A stretch of DNA of 42,257 nt from assembly GCF_028689785.1 (NCBI RefSeq), contig NZ_JAQVCN010000043.1, forward strand, positions 1-42,257, read 5' to 3'. The translations under genes and the position numbers were made by a program. Within the stretch, counting starts at the first letter, position 1. Each line of letters opens with the position of its first letter. The stretch is from Zoogloea sp. (GTDB taxonomy: Bacteria; Pseudomonadota; Gammaproteobacteria; Burkholderiales; Rhodocyclaceae). This document shows positions 1 through 7,241 of this stretch, piece by piece. The notes beneath the pieces were generated by a model. The model was given only the letters and a program-made list of their open reading frames with translations. It ran no database searches and was not told the DNA's origin.

Positions 1-128
1 GCTCTTAACGCCCGCAGCTTGTGGCGGTTTGAAGCCTGCTCCTGCAAGCCGACTTCGAGGGGCCTACCCTCATCTTTGGTAAAGCATCGCTTCCACCTCA
101 ACAACGGTGGTCGCGTTCGTAGCACACA
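1..128 (-). mobile_element. Unidentified insertion cutting IS66 tnpC (possible group II intron 5' end)
   Basis: IS66 tnpC similarity stops abruptly after its conserved Tyr-Ala-Asp-His stretch (His codon at 131-129). On the minus strand the sequence that follows begins near base 127 with GTGCTACGAACGCG and continues off the window. The tnpC frame reaches a stop at 74-72. The new sequence contains short stems (CCACC/GGTGG and GAGGG/CCCCTC) and looks more like structured RNA than coding sequence. A start with GTGC and an adjoining AACGCG would suit a group II intron inserted in tnpC, but no diagnostic domain V is visible, so this is a weak inference. Confidence 0.35.
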
Positions 129-761
129 GTGATCGGCGTACTTGGCCACCAGCACGTGAGCCAACAGGCCTGCGGTGGGGAGGCCTTTGTCGATGACCTC
201 AGCCGGCACGGGGGCCTGCACCAGGCGCTCGCAGGCGCGGCAGGCCCACTTGCCGCGCACATGGCGCTCGACCGTGAAGACGCCTGGGGTGTAGTCAAGC
301 TTCTCGGCCACATCCTCGCCGATGCGTTTCATCTGGCAGCCACAGGTGCAGGTGGTGGCGTCGGGTTCGTGGCGGATCTCTGTGCGGGGCAGCTCTGGGG
401 GCAGTGCCTGGCGTTTGGGCGTGCGTTGGGCGGCGGCCTCGGTGGGCGGGGTGCGGGCCTGCAGCTCGGCCAGTTCCTCTTCCAGGGCGGCGATGTCGGC
501 CTGAACGGCTTCTTCAAACAAGGGGCGCTGCTGGGCATCGAGCTGTTCGCTCTTCACGCCGAAGCGAATGCGCCGCAGTTGAGCCAGTTCAAAGCTGAGT
601 TTGTCGATCTTGGCGTCTCGCAGCGCAATGGCCTGGCTGGCCTGTTCAGCGCGCTGGGCATCTTGCTCGATGCGGACAAGCAGTTGAGCGGTGAGCGCAC
701 GCAATTCATCCGGGGGCATGGAGGCCAGGGCTTCGGCGTCGAATTGCGGCAAGGAAGACAT
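72..761 (-). pseudogene. tnpC: IS66 transposase TnpC, N-terminal part only
   Basis: The frame starts at ATG 761-759 with residues MSSLPQFDAEALASMPPDEL and stays open for 211 codons of genuine IS66 transposase. An N-terminal leucine-zipper-like region carries the IRFGVKSEQL motif at about residues 66-75. A Cys-rich zinc-binding segment (CTCGC, then CRAC) follows, and the similarity ends at KYADH. After base 129 the frame enters unrelated sequence and stops 18 codons later. The catalytic DDE domain, normally the C-terminal two thirds of a protein of about 500 residues, is absent. If the interruption is a self-splicing intron the gene could still be functional; otherwise it is a fragment. Confidence 0.85.
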
Positions 762-831
762 AGCTTCAAGTATGCCGCAGCCAAGGGCGGCAGCCCATTC
801 GCGCATGCCCTGATTGCAGGCTGGCCGGGAT

Positions 832-1164
832 TCAAACGAGGGTGATGGCGCCGGTATGGCCCACGCGCTGCCAGGGCAGGCCCAGTACCAGGGCACCCAG
901 TTGAGTGGTGCTAATGGGCAGGCTGGGCTGGGAGCTGGAAGCCCAGTTGAACTTGCCAGCGTGCAGACGCCGGGCCGCCAGCCACAGGCCGACACCGTCG
1001 TGGACCAAGACCTTCATCCGGGTGGCGCGGGCATTGGCAAACACATAGGCATGGTGCGGCTGCGCTGCACCAAAGACCGCGACTACGCGGGCCAGCGCCG
1101 TGTCGGGGCCAGCACGCATGTCCATCGGCTCGACCGCCAGCCAGGCCGCATCGATGCGGATCAC
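832..1164 (-). CDS. tnpB: IS66 accessory protein TnpB (IS66 Orf2)
   Basis: A small protein of 110 residues. It starts with IRIDAAWLAVEPMDMRAGPD and contains QPHHAYVFANARATRMKVLVHDG-type sequence, the highly conserved core of IS66 Orf2 proteins, followed by GLWLAARRLHAGKF. I place the start at GTG 1164-1162, because the TGA stop of tnpA (1163-1161) overlaps it, the usual IS66 translational coupling; an upstream ATG at 1194 would sit inside tnpA. TnpB is required for IS66 transposition, but its biochemical role is unsettled. It appears intact. Confidence 0.9.
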   Translation of the reverse strand: MIRIDAAWLAVEPMDMRAGPDTALARVVAVFGAAQPHHAYVFANARATRMKVLVHDGVGLWLAARRLHAGKFNWASSSQPSLPISTTQLGALVLGLPWQRVGHTGAITLV

Positions 1165-1565
1165 CGCAGCCAGTCCTGCAGTGCACTCAGGCACTGCGCC
1201 GCTGCCGCCATTGGCCAGTACACGGTGATGAGCTGATCGCCCTGGCGTAGTTCGATACGAATGTCGGCGCTCGGCCCGTCCAGTGCCAGAGGAACAAAAC
1301 CTGGAGACACTGAGGTCCCCTGCGCCTGGGGCGATGGCGCACTCATGGCGAGCAGGGATGCAGCCCGAGTTGCCCGCTTATGAGCCGGATCGCTCTCGAG
1401 TACCCAGCGCCGAACGAGGTTGGCATTGAGGCCGTTGGCCAGCGCAACCGCAGCCGTTGAAACGCCGGGTGCTTTGCACGCGGCCACGATCTCTGCCTTA
1501 AAGGTCTCGCTGTACCGACCACGACGCCGACCGGCGGTGGGCAGATTGATTGTTGAAGCGTCCAT
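1161..1565 (-). CDS. tnpA: IS66 TnpA (Orf1), helix-turn-helix protein
   Basis: This 134-residue protein opens with a helix-turn-helix of the Tn3/IS66 Orf1 type: GRRRGRYSETFKAEIVAAC, then GVSTAAVALANGLNANLVRRW at about residues 34-54. The C-terminal part (VPLALDGPSADIRIELRQGD...VYWP) matches the IS66 Orf1 tail. It is the first gene of the element, 83 bases inside the terminal repeat, and its stop overlaps the tnpB start. A GGAGG-like Shine-Dalgarno sequence (CTGGAGGACAC) lies just before the ATG. It probably binds the element ends. It is intact. Confidence 0.9.
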   Translation of the reverse strand: MDASTINLPTAGRRRGRYSETFKAEIVAACKAPGVSTAAVALANGLNANLVRRWVLESDPAHKRATRAASLLAMSAPSPQAQGTSVSPGFVPLALDGPSADIRIELRQGDQLITVYWPMAAAAQCLSALQDWLR

Positions 1566-1625
1566 GTGTCCTCCAGAGGATGGTGTTGGAGGACATGATC
1601 GTCAGGGGATCACGAGCGATTGAGA

Positions 1626-1648
1626 AGATGACTTGGCTGGACGCTTAC
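1626..1648 (-). repeat. Putative IS66 terminal inverted repeat (left end)
   Basis: Read on the minus strand this is GTAAGCGTCCAGCCAAGTCA and a few more bases. IS66-family ends commonly begin GTAAGCG. The partner repeat lies outside the window. A second copy of CGCTTACGA occurs at 1754-1762, so an alternative boundary cannot be excluded. Confidence 0.6.
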
Positions 1649-1690
1649 GAAATGAAGACACCCGCCGAGGCGTTCGCATTAGCGGCGTGA

Positions 1691-1753
1691 CCTGTGCAGG
1701 ATTTGGTGGGTCAATACATTAGCACCTGAGCAGGGTTTTACTGGGTCAATACA
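1691..1753 (-). repeat. Two tandem terminal repeats of an IS21-like element end
   Basis: Bases 1691-1718 and 1725-1753 are imperfect copies of one unit, CCTG(T/A)GCAGG, then a short T-rich stretch, then GGGTCAATACA. On the minus strand each begins TGTATTGACCCA. Multiple end-proximal repeats beginning with TG are characteristic of IS21-family ends. No istA/istB coding sequence follows: the IS66 element replaces it within about 45 bases. This is therefore a truncated remnant, or an IS21 element that was invaded by IS66. Confidence 0.5.
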
Positions 1754-1853
1754 CGCTTACGATCCCGGGGTGTCGCCGAACCACTTATAGGCCCGTGCTC
1801 AGTTCTCCTATCTCATGTCCTCGAGAAAGCGCCAGGGCCGTGGCATTGTGAGG

Positions 1854-1902
1854 GTTAAGGTGCGTAAAGCCCGGTTAAACCGTGGTTTGCAGTTCGAGTT
1901 AA
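1854..1902 (+). promoter_or_regulatory. Phased GTTAA/GTAAA direct repeats, candidate CpxR-like operator
   Basis: GTTAA at 1854, GTAAA at 1864 and GTTAAA at 1874 are spaced exactly 10 bases apart, and another GTTAA lies at 1898. The pair GTAAA-N5-GTTAAA resembles the CpxR box (GTAAA, about 5 bases, GTAAA). It lies 50-100 bases upstream of an OmpR/CpxR-family regulator gene, so autoregulation is likely. The match is by eye only. Confidence 0.5.
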
Positions 1903-1952
1903 CGCAGGGGCGCTCTTATCATTTCAGCGCGTGCTATTTGGGAGGCAGCGGA

Positions 1953-2648
1953 GTGATTGGAAAGGTGTTGCTGGTTGATGACGATGTCGAGTTGTCGTCC
2001 ATGTTGAGCGAGTACATCGTGAGGGAGGGCTTCGACGTTGATGTCGTCCACGATGGGGAGGCGGGAGTGGGGGCGGCTCTATCCGGCGCCTACAGTATTG
2101 TCGTGCTCGACGTAATGATGCCCGATGTTGGGGGGATTGAGGCTCTGCGCAGGATCAGGGGGCAGAGCCGGATACCTGTCTTGATGCTGACGGCGAGGGG
2201 GGATGACGTCGATCGCATCGTGGGACTTGAGCTCGGGGCGGATGACTATGTCCCGAAGCCATGTACGCCGCGGGAGCTTGTTGCGCGAATCAGGGCAATC
2301 CTGCGGCGTAGTCAGGATGTGCAGATCAATTCGGATGCGGAGGGAGGCATGCTGGCCGTCGGTCCGCTCGTCATGTGGCCTCAGATGCGTCGCTCCCATT
2401 GGCATGGCAGGGAGCTGGGGCTCACCAGTACTGAGTACAACCTGCTTGAGATTCTAGCGCGCAGTGCCGGGAGGGTTGTTAGCAAGGCGGAGTTGTCCGA
2501 GCAGGGGCTGGGACGTCCGCTCGCGCGGTTTGATCGGAGTATCGACGTCCATCTCTCGAGCATCAGGCATAAGCTCGGGCCCCGCTCCGATGGGCGCCCT
2601 TGGATCGAAACGGTGAGGGGGCTGGGCTACCAGCTGATTCGTGAATGA
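1953..2648 (+). CDS. OmpR/CpxR-family two-component response regulator
   Basis: This protein of 231 residues has an N-terminal receiver domain: acidic cluster VDDD at 8-11, phospho-acceptor Asp53 in VLDVMMP, conserved Thr80 and Lys102. The C-terminal winged-helix domain ends YNLLEILARSAGRVVSKAEL...DRSIDVHLSSIRHKLG...ETVRGLGYQL, the OmpR/PhoB type. I chose GTG 1953, because GGAGG at 1941-1945 is ideally spaced before it and the receiver begins at once. An upstream ATG at 1815 would add 46 residues with no domain. The TGA stop overlaps the ATG of the kinase gene (ATGA at 2645-2648), so the two are translationally coupled. The pairing and operator resemble CpxR/CpxA, but the input signal is not shown by the sequence. 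Confidence 0.93.
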   Translation: MIGKVLLVDDDVELSSMLSEYIVREGFDVDVVHDGEAGVGAALSGAYSIVVLDVMMPDVGGIEALRRIRGQSRIPVLMLTARGDDVDRIVGLELGADDYVPKPCTPRELVARIRAILRRSQDVQINSDAEGGMLAVGPLVMWPQMRRSHWHGRELGLTSTEYNLLEILARSAGRVVSKAELSEQGLGRPLARFDRSIDVHLSSIRHKLGPRSDGRPWIETVRGLGYQLIRE

Positions 2649-4063
2649 GGCTCGGGCGCCTCTTTTGGAAGTTCTTCTTCGCATTCTGGTTGGCGCTGCT
2701 GCTTGCTGGCGGTGGTGTGGGTGGCGCGGTCTGGTGGCACCAGCAATCAGAGCACGCGCTTCTTGCGGGTGAAGAGGACCACCTGCTGTTGGCCGGGCCG
2801 CGTGTAACTTTCAGCCTTAAGGCCGCTGTTGCTGTGTTGAGCCGTGGGGGGGAGGTTGCGTTACGGGATTTTCTGGCGGACATCGGGGAGGATGGGCGGT
2901 CTCCGCCGATATTCGCTGTGGATGCGGCGGGCAAGGAGCTGCTTGGGCGCCATGTCGATCTTGCCGCCGAGGCTCAGGCGCGTGCCTGGGCCTTGTTGGA
3001 CAGTCCAAGGCGCGGTGCCAGGCTGTGGAGTGGCGAGGCAGGGAAAACCTGGCTGCTTTTCGTGCCGGCTGTGGCCACGGTGTCGGACAGGGCCTTTGGG
3101 GCGCCGTCTGGCGAGCCTCGTATTCCCTTCGGTCGGCGCGGTCCGCCTCCTCCAAACCCATGGTGGCCGATTCTCGCGGGGCTTGTCGCCAGCGTCCTCT
3201 TCAGCGCCTTGCTGGCCTGGTATTTGTCCAAGCCTATCCGTAGTCTTCGCTGGGCTCTGGGCGCGGTTGCAGAAGGGCAGCTGGATGCCCGCGTGCGGCC
3301 GCTGCTTGGCAGGCGTCGCGACGAGATCGCCGATCTTGCTGAGGACTTCGACCGAATGGCGCGACAGGTGCAAGCCTTGATCAGCTCTCAGCGTCGTTTG
3401 CTTCACGATGTATCTCACGAATTGCGCTCCCCGCTGGCCCGCCTCCAGGCCGCCATCGGACTTGTACGTCAGGATCCCGGGCGCTTTGAAGCAACGCTGG
3501 GCCGCATAGAGCGGGAGGCTGTTCGCCTTGACGATCTGGTGGGGCAGTTACTAACCCTGGCTCGACTTGATTCCGGGAAGAGTGATGCGCCCCGGGAATT
3601 GGCTGACTTGATCGATCTGGCGGCTGCCGTCGCCGACGACGCCTGCTTCGAGGCACGAGCGCTCGGCCGGGAGCTGAACTTCAAGGGGGATGGGGAGGCT
3701 GAGGCAATGGTGTGGGGGGAGCTGATTCAGCGCGCCTTCGAGAACGTCATCCGCAACGCAGTCAAATACACCGTCGAAGGGTCCTGTGTGGATGTGCATG
3801 CGGCCCGTGAGGGTGATGTGTTTGTCCTGTGTGTCGAGGATCGGGGCCCCGGTGTGCCAGTTGCTGAACTCGGCGCGATGTTCGAGCCGTTCTATCGTGG
3901 AGGCAATGTCGGTGGGGCTGATGGTTTCGGTCTTGGGCTGGCCATCGCCCGCCGTGCCGTGCTCGTGCATGGTGGAACCATTGACGCCGCGAACAGGGAC
4001 GGTGGTGGTCTGGTGGTGGAGATTCGTCTGCCCATCATGCTGGAAATGGCGCAAAAGGGATAG
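2645..4063 (+). CDS. Sensor histidine kinase, CpxA-like
   Basis: This inner-membrane kinase of 472 residues has TM1 at about 8-30. A periplasmic sensor region of roughly 140 residues contains a basic, proline-rich stretch (GRRGPPPPNPWW) just before TM2 at about 172-193. A HAMP segment follows (SKPIRSLRWALGAVAEGQLDARV). The H-box is LLHDVSHELRSPLARLQ with phospho-acceptor His258. The ATPase domain has an N-box (RAFENVIRNAVKYT), G1 (VEDRGPGVP), F-box (FEPFYRG) and G2 (GFGLGLAIA). All catalytic boxes are intact. It overlaps the regulator gene by four bases. The short sensor and the HAMP layout fit envelope-stress kinases of the CpxA class. The signal is unknown. Confidence 0.92.
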   Translation: MRLGRLFWKFFFAFWLALLLAGGGVGGAVWWHQQSEHALLAGEEDHLLLAGPRVTFSLKAAVAVLSRGGEVALRDFLADIGEDGRSPPIFAVDAAGKELLGRHVDLAAEAQARAWALLDSPRRGARLWSGEAGKTWLLFVPAVATVSDRAFGAPSGEPRIPFGRRGPPPPNPWWPILAGLVASVLFSALLAWYLSKPIRSLRWALGAVAEGQLDARVRPLLGRRRDEIADLAEDFDRMARQVQALISSQRRLLHDVSHELRSPLARLQAAIGLVRQDPGRFEATLGRIEREAVRLDDLVGQLLTLARLDSGKSDAPRELADLIDLAAAVADDACFEARALGRELNFKGDGEAEAMVWGELIQRAFENVIRNAVKYTVEGSCVDVHAAREGDVFVLCVEDRGPGVPVAELGAMFEPFYRGGNVGGADGFGLGLAIARRAVLVHGGTIDAANRDGGGLVVEIRLPIMLEMAQKG

Positions 4064-4080
4064 GCGTGGTGCTGGCCAAG

Positions 4081-4097
4081 CTGCTAGAATGCCTGCC
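4081..4097 (+). promoter_or_regulatory. Extended -10 promoter of ffs
   Basis: CTGCTAGAAT (4081-4090) contains TGnTAGAAT, an extended -10. The mature RNA begins about 4098, seven bases later, as expected for a transcription start. No good -35 hexamer is visible. The same element precedes dnaX and the tamA-like gene. Confidence 0.65.
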
Positions 4098-4199
<102 letters not shown>

Positions 4200-4212
4200 T
4201 AATTCCAGAAAA

Positions 4213-4240
4213 GGGGCGTCCAGGCTGACGCCCCTTTTTT
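4213..4240 (+). terminator. Intrinsic terminator of ffs
   Basis: A perfect 8-bp stem GGGGCGTC/GACGCCCC (4213-4220, 4227-4234) with a 6-base loop is followed by six T (4235-4240). Preceding A residues allow extra A-T pairing. It separates ffs from dnaX. Confidence 0.92.
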
Positions 4241-4283
4241 CGTTTTGCGTTCTTGTGCTCGTTCTCCGGCACGCAGGTCGGGC

Positions 4284-4299
4284 CTGTTAGAATTCCTCC
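4284..4299 (+). promoter_or_regulatory. Extended -10 promoter of dnaX, predicts leaderless mRNA
   Basis: CTGTTAGAAT (4284-4293) carries TGnTAGAAT. Only TCCTCC separates it from the ATG at 4300, so transcription should begin at or next to the start codon. There is no Shine-Dalgarno sequence; the bases before ATG are anti-Shine-Dalgarno-like. Compare the identical spacing at the tamA-like gene. Confidence 0.6.
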
Positions 4300-6249
4300 A
4301 TGGCTTACCAAGTACTTGCCCGAAAGTGGCGCCCGCGCAGTTTCGAGACGCTCGTCGGGCAGGAGCATGTTGTCCGTGCGTTGACTCATGCCTTGCAGAC
4401 GGGGCGCCTGCATCACGCCTACCTCTTTACCGGGACGCGTGGTGTCGGAAAGACCACCATCTCCCGCATCCTGGCCAAGGCCCTGAACTGCGAGACCGGT
4501 GTTACCGCGACACCCTGCAATCAATGTTCAGCGTGTACCGCCATTGATGCCGATCGTTTCCCGGACTATGTGGAGATGGATGCGGCGTCGAACCGCGGCG
4601 TGGATGACATGGCGGCCCTGCTGGACCAGGCTGTGTATGCCCCGGTGCAGGGGCGTTACAAGGTCTACATGATCGATGAAGTCCACATGCTCACCGGGCA
4701 TGCGTTCAACGCCATGTTGAAGACGCTCGAGGAGCCTCCCGAGCACGTCAAGTTCATCATCGCTACCACCGATCCCCAGAAGATTCCGGTCACTGTGCTG
4801 TCCCGGTGCCTCCAGTTCAATCTCAAGCAGATGCCTCCTGGGCACATCGTGAGCCATCTGACCCGGCTCCTGGAGGCCGAGGCGGTGCCTTTCGAGCCCG
4901 GCGCCCTGCGCCATATCGCCAAGGCAGCCAGTGGGTCGATGCGGGATTCCCTGTCACTGCTCGATCAGGCCATCGCCCACGGGGCCGGCAGGGTGGAGGA
5001 GCAGGCAGTGCAGGATATGCTCGGTACTGTCGGTGACGACCATCTCCATGCGGTGCTTGAGTCCCTGCAGAACAATGATGTCCAGGCTCTGATGGCCGCT
5101 GCCGATGGCATGGAAGCGCGTAGCCTGTCCTTCGACTCCGCCCTCCAGTCCCTGGCCGGGCTTCTTCACCGGATAGCGCTGTTGCAGCTTGCTCCGTCGG
5201 CGCTGTCCGACGAGTTCGAGGCGGCCCGTCTGGCGCCCTATGCTCAGGCCTTCGACCCGGAGTTCCTGCAACTGGCCTACCAGATCGTCATCCATGGCCG
5301 GGAAGAGCTACCCTTGGCTCCGGACGAGGCGACGGGTTTCTCCATGACCCTGTTACGCCTGTTCGCCTTCCGTCCAGAGCAGCCCGCTGCGCTGGGGGGG
5401 GTGATGGCTGCCGGAGACGGCGGTGGCCAGGCCCGGGCGCTTCCCTCATTGCCCCGCCCGCCCGCACCCAAGCTGCAACCTGAGATAGCACCTGCGCGCG
5501 TCGCGTCGTCGGTGGTCTCCGGGGCGCCCCTCGAAGCTGCTGTGGTGAAGGCCTCTCCGCCCTTGCCCGAGGTGGTCACGCCCCCGGCGCCGGTTCTTGA
5601 GGCGAAGGCTGTCGTAGCGCCGGCTCCGCCGCCCACACAGCAACCGGCACCTGTTGTCACGCCGGAGCATGGCAGCAGCGTGCCTCCGTGGGAGGATCTG
5701 CCGCCGGAGGCCCATGAGCTTCCTTCCGCTCGCCCCGCGCCTGTTGTGCCTCCGGTTGTTGAAGCGCCGGCACCTGCGCCCGTCGAGCCTGTACAGGTGC
5801 TTTCTCTGCCGCTCGAGACGTCCCCTGTCCTTGCCGAGTCGCCCGCTGCCGGGGATGCCATCGGTGGCTCCGTGGACTGGCATGCCCTGCAGGAGCAGGT
5901 GGGGCTTGGAGGTTTCAACCTTCAACTGGCTCAGCACAGTGAATTGCTGGGCGTTGCGGACAATTGCTTCCGTCTGCGCCTTGCCAGCGATCAGCGACAT
6001 TTACTGCAGATCAACAAGAACGGTGCCGAGAAGCTGCAGGAAGCCTTGTCGAATCACTACGGGCGTCCGGTGCGGGTGAGTATCGAAGTCGGCGAGATCG
6101 CCACCGAGACCCCCGCCCAGCGTAATCAGGCCGAGAAAGCCGAGCGTCACGCCGCCGCCCTTGCATCCCTTGAGCAGGACCCCTTTGTTCGCGAATTGAT
6201 CGAACGCTTCGATGCGACGCTGGAGACAGCGTCGGTCAAACCCCTCTAA
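4300..6249 (+). CDS. dnaX: DNA polymerase III subunit tau/gamma (clamp loader ATPase)
   Basis: This 649-residue clamp-loader subunit loads the beta sliding clamp and couples polymerases to the helicase. The AAA+ module shows Walker A GTRGVGKT (45-52), a zinc-binding set at Cys64, 73, 76 and 79, Walker B with Asp126-Glu127 in IDEVHML, and the SRC arginine finger at 168-170. A long Pro/Ala-rich linker (about 390-525) precedes a C-terminal tau domain. No A-AAA-AAG slippery site of the E. coli type was seen near the linker, so there is no evidence for a frameshifted gamma form. The ATG is preceded by an extended -10 and no ribosome-binding site, suggesting leaderless translation. It is followed by ybaB and recR, the standard order. 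Confidence 0.96.
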   Translation: MAYQVLARKWRPRSFETLVGQEHVVRALTHALQTGRLHHAYLFTGTRGVGKTTISRILAKALNCETGVTATPCNQCSACTAIDADRFPDYVEMDAASNRGVDDMAALLDQAVYAPVQGRYKVYMIDEVHMLTGHAFNAMLKTLEEPPEHVKFIIATTDPQKIPVTVLSRCLQFNLKQMPPGHIVSHLTRLLEAEAVPFEPGALRHIAKAASGSMRDSLSLLDQAIAHGAGRVEEQAVQDMLGTVGDDHLHAVLESLQNNDVQALMAAADGMEARSLSFDSALQSLAGLLHRIALLQLAPSALSDEFEAARLAPYAQAFDPEFLQLAYQIVIHGREELPLAPDEATGFSMTLLRLFAFRPEQPAALGGVMAAGDGGGQARALPSLPRPPAPKLQPEIAPARVASSVVSGAPLEAAVVKASPPLPEVVTPPAPVLEAKAVVAPAPPPTQQPAPVVTPEHGSSVPPWEDLPPEAHELPSARPAPVVPPVVEAPAPAPVEPVQVLSLPLETSPVLAESPAAGDAIGGSVDWHALQEQVGLGGFNLQLAQHSELLGVADNCFRLRLASDQRHLLQINKNGAEKLQEALSNHYGRPVRVSIEVGEIATETPAQRNQAEKAERHAAALASLEQDPFVRELIERFDATLETASVKPL

Positions 6250-6270
6250 CTTAATCCGGAGAGCATCACC

Positions 6271-6594
6271 ATGATGAAAGGCGGCATCGCTGGCCTCATG
6301 AAACAGGCCCAGCAAATGCAGGACAACATGAAGAAAATGCAGGACAGCCTGGGCGGCATCGAGGTCGAGGGGCAGTCCGGCGCTGGCATGGTCAAGATCA
6401 CCATGACCTGCAAGCACGATGTGCGTCGTGTCACCATCGACCCCTCGGTGATGGACGACAAGGAGATGCTGGAGGACCTGATCGCCGCGGCAGTCAACGA
6501 CGCGGTGCGTCGTGTCGAGTCCACCACCCAGGAGAAGATGGCTGGCTTCACCTCCGGGCTCAACCTGCCCCCCGGCTTCAAGCTGCCGTTCTGA
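6271..6594 (+). CDS. ybaB: YbaB/EbfC family nucleoid-associated protein
   Basis: This small protein of 107 residues begins [20 protein letters not shown], the N-terminal coiled helix of the family. The conserved [24 protein letters not shown] strand region and the PPGFKLPF tail follow. The family forms tweezer-like dimers that bind DNA without much sequence preference. It lies 21 bases after dnaX and 19 bases before recR, in the classic dnaX-ybaB-recR cluster, and is probably co-transcribed. A CCGGAGAG ribosome-binding site precedes the start. Confidence 0.95.
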   Translation: MMKGGIAGLMKQAQQMQDNMKKMQDSLGGIEVEGQSGAGMVKITMTCKHDVRRVTIDPSVMDDKEMLEDLIAAAVNDAVRRVESTTQEKMAGFTSGLNLPPGFKLPF

Positions 6595-6613
6595 TTGTCG
6601 GCTGACAGGCTTC

Positions 6614-7210
6614 ATGAGTTCTCCCTCCAGTCTCGATGTGCTGATCGAAGCCCTACGCTGCCTGCCGGGTGTGGGGCCGAAGTCTGCCCAGCGGATGGCC
6701 TTTCACCTGCTGCAGCGCGATCAGCGCGGAGCCGCGCGGCTGGCGACAGCCCTGGGCCATGCGCTGGAGGTGCTGCGGCATTGTTCCCGCTGCAATACCT
6801 TCTGCGAGGAGGAGGTTTGCAGCCGGTGTGCCAATCCGCAGCGTGACGCTACCCAGCTGTGCGTGGTCGAGATGCCGTCCGATCTGGCGATGCTTGAGCA
6901 GACCCACAGTTACCACGGCATGTACTACGTGCTGATGGGCCGCCTTTCCCCCCTGGACGGGATCGGGCCACGGGAGCTGGGACTGGAGAAGTTCCTCGCA
7001 CGCGCCTGCGATGGTGCTGTGCAGGAAGTGATTCTGGCCACCAACTTTACCAATGAGGGCGAGGCCACCGCCCACATGATCTCCGAGCTCCTGCGCAGCC
7101 GGGGCATTCGCGTCAGCCGTATTGCCCGGGGCATCCCCGTTGGTGGTGAGCTCGAACACACTGATACGGGCACCATTGCCCAGGCCTTGGTGGAGCGTCG
7201 CGCCCTTTGA
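6614..7210 (+). CDS. recR: Recombination mediator RecR
   Basis: This 198-residue protein acts with RecO (and RecF) to load RecA at gaps. The helix-hairpin-helix is [20 protein letters not shown] (about 14-33). The zinc finger uses Cys57, Cys60, Cys69 and Cys72. The TOPRIM domain runs from [15 protein letters not shown] through [16 protein letters not shown] to the C-terminal [16 protein letters not shown]...ALVERR motif. I chose ATG 6614, which gives the family's usual length; an upstream start at 6512 would overlap ybaB in another frame with unrelated residues. It is the last gene of the dnaX cluster and convergent with the M50-HlyD gene. Confidence 0.95.
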   Translation: MSSPSSLDVLIEALRCLPGVGPKSAQRMAFHLLQRDQRGAARLATALGHALEVLRHCSRCNTFCEEEVCSRCANPQRDATQLCVVEMPSDLAMLEQTHSYHGMYYVLMGRLSPLDGIGPRELGLEKFLARACDGAVQEVILATNFTNEGEATAHMISELLRSRGIRVSRIARGIPVGGELEHTDTGTIAQALVERRAL

Positions 7211-7221
7211 GGCTGGTCTGT

Positions 7222-7238
7222 ACCGGGGGCCGCCCGGT
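7222..7238. terminator. Possible hairpin between convergent recR and the adhesin operon
   Basis: ACCGGG/CCCGGT form a 6-bp stem around a five-base loop in the 31-bp gap between convergent genes. There is no T-run on either side, so a Rho-independent terminator is not demonstrated. Confidence 0.3.
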
Positions 7239-7241
7239 GTG

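Larger units (their letters stand above)
129..1648 (-). mobile_element. IS66-family insertion sequence, 3' part missing
   Basis: Three minus-strand genes in the order tnpA, tnpB, tnpC identify an IS66-family element. The tnpA stop overlaps the tnpB start. The outer end is placed at about 1648, because the minus strand there reads GTAAGCGTCCAGCC, the GTAAGCG start typical of IS66 terminal repeats, 83 bases before tnpA. The other end is not in the window, since tnpC is broken at about 129. No target duplication can be checked. Confidence 0.85.

Noticed and set aside
129-845. A 238-codon plus-strand frame over the IS66 region
   Set aside because: The minus strand carries IS66 tnpC in this region; the plus-strand product shows no family pattern.
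5400-5860. Programmed frameshift site in dnaX
   Set aside because: No A-AAA-AAG-like slippery heptamer with a following stem is present in or near the linker.
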